64,000 nucleotides of DNA, from the NCBI GenBank assembly GCA_022453515.1, contig JAJNNY010000005.1, forward strand, positions 186,001 to 250,000, read 5' to 3'. Source of the stretch: Astrocystis sublimbata (taxonomy: Eukaryota; Ascomycota; Sordariomycetes; Xylariales; Xylariaceae). Positions 60,599-64,000 of this stretch are shown in pieces. The stretch's first letter is position 1. Each line of letters opens with the position of its first letter. Under the pieces are notes generated by a model. The model had not been told where the DNA came from, made no database searches, and worked only from the letters and a program-made list of their open reading frames with translations. A program made the position numbers and the translations under genes.

Positions 60599-60608
60599 TA
60601 CCTAGGTA
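60599..60608. repeat. Palindrome TACCTAGGTA, copy 5
   Basis: Perfect 10-bp inverted repeat in the gene-poor stretch upstream of SSD1/GUL-1. Confidence 0.9.
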
Positions 60609-61734
60609 AGTTGAGGTCGAAAGTGCCTCAACCCCAACTGTTCCACAACCCCAAACTTGGGACTCTTCTATTCCCCCACACTCTGATAAGAGAGGCATGA
60701 TCCCACTGCGAAGTCACAAACCTTTTCTGCCTCTGCAAATGGAGGCATCGCGTGTCAATGAAACAAGGCGAGGACAGTATCCATGTCGTGAATCGCAGTT
60801 TGAAACGTAAGCCAATAGCTTCGTGGCTCGACTGCCTTTATTCGGTCTAGGAAGGTAGCCGAGCGAGACAGAGCTGGGGTAGGTAAGTAGGTTTGGTGGG
60901 GGGATTCTAGGCCACCTGGGCAACGCTTCATCGCTAAATGGCCTACAAGGGAGGGGGGTTGATAAATCGACCTACCTAGAGCCGTAGATACTGCGAACTG
61001 ACCATTGTGGACTTCAGGACCTACATGTACCTAGCGCCCGGCCATCCCCATGCTTGCTACCCCCACCGGGGCTGTCGAACCCCACAGGGGGCGCGGTTCA
61101 ACTTAAGGTTGAGGTAGGTACCTACTTCGTTACTTCTATCGTTTCTCCATGAACAGCGATGGGGACAGATAGGTAAGTACATATGTTAGTGTTTAGGTAC
61201 TCGGTGCCTGTTGAGTAGTACATGTAGGTAGGATCGGGGTACATAGTAATTGTGATACCTAGTGCTGTACAAGGTTGCTATGTACGGGGGGCAGGTCTAG
61301 TTGAAGCATGGATGTAGGTAAGCTCCCAGTGTTGTAGGGGGCAAATGCCATCCCCAGCTTGCCTGGATTGGGAGCAGAGGCCCCGCCCTGACCTCACCAA
61401 CCCAGCCCAGAGACGATACCTACATGTAGTACTGCCTTGGGTACCTAGTAGACAGAGAAGCACAGTGTGCGCACAAGGACAGCACTGAGCAGAGCAGAGC
61501 AGACCTGCAGGAGAAATACGTGGAGGTATGCGTGTACTCGGCGGGCGGACCAGAGCACCAGGAAAAGCATATGTATGGTCCTTGTGTCGTCCTCCCAATG
61601 AATGCACACTGTACTTACTACCTAAGGGCTGTCCTACTACCTACGTGCCCACCTGCAGGTAGAACTTTGAAGCTTGGAGAGATAGGACAGTGAGAGGTAG
61701 GCTAGGTATGTGCTAGGTAGATACCTACTGTACC

Positions 61735-62273
61735 TACCTCCAAGCTTCGATCCCCGAACCCATCCATCCCCGTCTTCACACCTGCATCATCATACACAAC
61801 ACCTCTCTCTTTTTTCCACAAAACTGCCCCCTCCCCCCTCGATCCCTCTTCGTCCATCATCCTATCCCATCCCAGCCAAACCGCCACTCCCTCGAGTTTG
61901 CTTGCACGCTCCTTTCCTCCGGGAATTTTAGCATCACTCTTCACCACCGAGACGGTTTATTTTCATCCTCTCTTTCTACCTCCTTTTCAAGTATTTGGAA
62001 CTCTATCCACAGCTAGCTACCTACCTACTTATCCACCACCAGTCGCACAAAGCGTCCACACAATCCGTCGTCGTCACCACCCGCCGCCCAGTGTGTCCAT
62101 CACACGAGCACCATATCTCTTACCTTGGCCGTGTCTATCAATCCCTCCATCGGTCTATCCATCTATCCTCTCGTTAGAATCCTGCTGCTAGACTGCATCA
62201 CAGTCCGTCGCACCCTGACGTGCATGAATACACCGTCGCCCTCGTCGCTGCTACCCCTTCGCCAGTGCCCGCC
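61735..62273 (+). promoter_or_regulatory. Pyrimidine-rich leader/promoter of SSD1/GUL-1
   Basis: A C/T-dominated stretch with CTCTCTCTTTTTTCC and many CCATCC/CTACC units directly before the ATG at 62274. Long CT-rich leaders are common for highly regulated fungal genes. Whether it is transcribed cannot be seen. Confidence 0.5.
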
Positions 62274-64000
62274 ATGGATCGGGACCAGAACCAGCAGGGC
62301 CAGCAGGGCCAGCAACTTCCCCAAGCCGGAGGCGTGCCTGGCCCGTCTGGCCGGCGACTGCACATCGCCCATCGACGAAGCCCTTCGGAGCTCACTCCTT
62401 TAGTGAGCATGTTCTCCAATCCCGGGAGTAAGTCCCAGATCCCCCGATCCCCCGACCCCCCTCATCTCTCCTTCTCCTGCCCTGGGCGGGCCCTTTGATA
62501 TGGTACATACCATCTTGCAGGGTCATTCTCGGGCTGCGGTTGCACTGAACTGCCGCTGCAAATGGCATCATTGCAAGTCTTGACGTAGCTAATTGTGTCT
62601 TGTTTCCTTGCCAGTGGAGCAATTCGCCATCCAACAACAGATCGACTTGTTGCAACAGCAGCAACAGCAGATACAAGCTACCCAGCAGCAATACATGAAT
62701 ATGAACATGATGCAAGCCAGTCAGCTTGGCGCTGGCGGCCAATACCCTTTGCAACCCAACATGGTCAACATGTCGCCGCAGGCGGCATTCCAATTCCCTA
62801 ACCAGCTGCCACAGCAGCAAAATGTGCAGATGGGCGCACCGAACCAACCAATGTCCCATCGTCGTAATCAGTCTGCTCTTCCAAACGTCGGCATGGGACC
62901 GCCCCCGGCGCCATCTTCCGGAGCTTCCGGCTCCGCGTTCGGTCATTTCGAGAACATCCCTGGCCAGAATCGCGACGGCGCTGCCCCTCGAGGTAACCGG
63001 GGCGGTGGTAACAGCAGTGGCGGCGGTGGCCACCAGCGAAGACACTCGTTACAGTTGACCGAAGCCCGAAAGGCTGCTGAGCTTGCCCAACAGAAGCGCA
63101 CTACATCTGGTTTCCAATTCCCCGGCCCTGGTGCCGATGCGACCTCGCCCGCTGAGGAGCCCAAAAGCAATGTTGCAGATACCCCCATAGCACAGGGCTC
63201 GTCCACCCGCGGTGGACGAGGCGGGCACGGGCGTAGCCAGAGCATGGCTGTACATGGTCGCGGCGGAGGACGCGGCGGAGCACCGGGCGATGGTGGCGAT
63301 TTTGCGCGCCGGGGAGGCGGCGCAGCTGGTGGCCACGCCCGCTCGTCCTCGCGTAACTTTGAGGGCAACTGGCGTAACCAGAACCAAGGCCAGGACCAGA
63401 GTACCCAAGGTCAGCAGGGTTTCCAACCCGGTCACCGTTCCCGCAACTCGGTGAACCAATCGATCTCTTCAATCGGTGCTTTCCAGTACCCTGGTCAGCC
63501 TCAACTCATGCAGCTTCCCGGCCAGATCCCCATGATGTCCATGTATCCTGGACAACCACTCAACCCCTTACAGTTAAACCAACTTCAGGCGTTCCAAGCT
63601 GCCCAGATGAATGGGCAACCCATGGTTGGCCTCCAGGCGAGCCAGCATGCTCCCCAGCTCGGAAACCAGCAAAACCAGCAGCAACAGAGAAAAACATTGT
63701 TCACTCCATACCTACCACAGGCCACCCTGCCTGCTCTACTTTCCAATGGCTCGCTCGTTGCCGGAATTCTACGAGTCAACAAAAAGAATCGCAGTGATGC
63801 TTATGTCGCCACCTCGGACGGCTCTCTAGATGCCGATATCTTCATCTGCGGAAGCAAAGATCGTAACCGAGCACTGGAAGGAGATCTGGTTGCCGTCGAG
63901 CTTCTAGATGTCGATGAAGTTTGGGGACAAAAGCGAGAGAAGGAGGAAAAGAAGAAGAGAAAGGACATTACCGACACAAGAACTGGTTCTACGAACGGTC
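62274..64000 (+). CDS. gul-1: SSD1/GUL-1 RNA-binding protein, 5' part (cut by window end)
   Basis: Exon 1 is 62274-62427 and exon 2 starts at 62615, running open to the window edge; the 187-bp intron joins NPG to MEQFAIQQQIDLLQQQQQQIQATQQQ. This is the N-terminal half of the SSD1/GUL-1 family, a translational repressor with cold-shock and inactive RNase-II-like domains that controls cell-wall mRNAs. The visible part is Gln/Gly/Arg-rich and disordered, then begins the first cold-shock-like domain: LFTPYLPQATLPALLSNGSLVAGILRVNKKN, ADIFICGSKDRNRALEGDLVAVELL. Five Cbk1/COT-1-type phosphorylation motifs (H-x-R-x-x-S) are present, at codons starting near 62370, 62857, 63031, 63226 and 63334. RGG-like GGRGG stretches near 63210 and 63260 may bind RNA. 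The catalytic half lies outside the window. The start ATG fits the leader; an upstream ATG at 62223 is out of this frame. Confidence 0.92.

Larger units (their letters stand above)
56198..62273. other. Gene-poor stretch of about 6 kb
   Basis: No supported coding gene. The left part (56.2-57.7 kb) is AT-rich and includes T-runs at about 57603-57621. The right part (58.9-61.8 kb) contains two exact TACCTAGGTA palindromes and many TAGGTAGGTA half-sites. The last 500 bp are very pyrimidine-rich and are probably the SSD1/GUL-1 leader. Short frames such as 58854-59177 and 59716-60054 show no domain. No terminal inverted repeats or transposase remnants were recognised by eye. Confidence 0.45.

Noticed and set aside
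62392..63045. Minus-strand open frame of 217 codons
   Set aside because: It is opposite the SSD1/GUL-1 exon, whose sequence family is clear.

Overview
The window reads as ordinary chromosomal DNA from a filamentous ascomycete, probably Pezizomycotina and plausibly Sordariomycetes. Reasons: short GT-AG introns (about 40-260 bp) interrupt most genes; the proteins are recognisably fungal (Pth11-like rhodopsin-domain receptor, fungal ERG2, VMA1, SSD1/GUL-1 and GLE1 types); and intergenic DNA is full of a TACCTAGGTA / TAGGTAGGTA motif. No genus or species can be named from the sequence alone. Gene models were built by joining frames by eye at GT-AG junctions, so exon ends are predictions.

Layout. 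About 0.5-12.3 kb is accessory in character: a seven-helix rhodopsin-domain membrane protein (+), an MFS multidrug-type transporter broken by one in-frame TAG (+), an MFS sugar transporter (+) and a many-exon protein-kinase-like gene (-). About 13.9-25 kb holds a 711-residue nuclear protein with a probable RFTS-like domain plus a zinc-finger-like motif (-), tRNA pseudouridine-55 synthase PUS4 (+), an intronless FAD oxidoreductase (-) and a DUF4048-type coiled-coil protein (-). About 25.8-38.5 kb holds an ATP-dependent DNA ligase of an unusual fungal type (+), ERG2 (-), the exosome subunit CSL4 (+), a Sec2-type Rab GEF (+) and V-ATPase subunit A, VMA1 (-). About 39.3-56.2 kb holds an acid-sphingomyelinase-like phosphodiesterase (-), a CASTOR-like ACT-domain protein (-), a METTL25/RRNAD1-type methyltransferase (-), a TLG1/syntaxin-6 SNARE (+), GLE1 (-) and an ankyrin-type protein (+). 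A gene-poor stretch of about 6 kb then leads to the 5' half of SSD1/GUL-1 (+), which is cut by the window end.

Most genes are independent housekeeping functions: tRNA modification, RNA decay and export, sterol synthesis, vacuolar acidification, vesicle fusion and DNA repair. I see no biosynthetic cluster, CRISPR array, recognisable transposon or convincing tRNA gene. The points most worth a second look are: VMA1, whose coding sequence carries an intron inside the Cys codon where the yeast VMA1 intein sits and has a 183-codon in-frame open extension upstream; the nonsense codon in the MFS gene; the RFTS-like protein, which must be assembled from separate frames; the non-canonical motif I of the DNA ligase; and the strongly over-represented intergenic palindrome.
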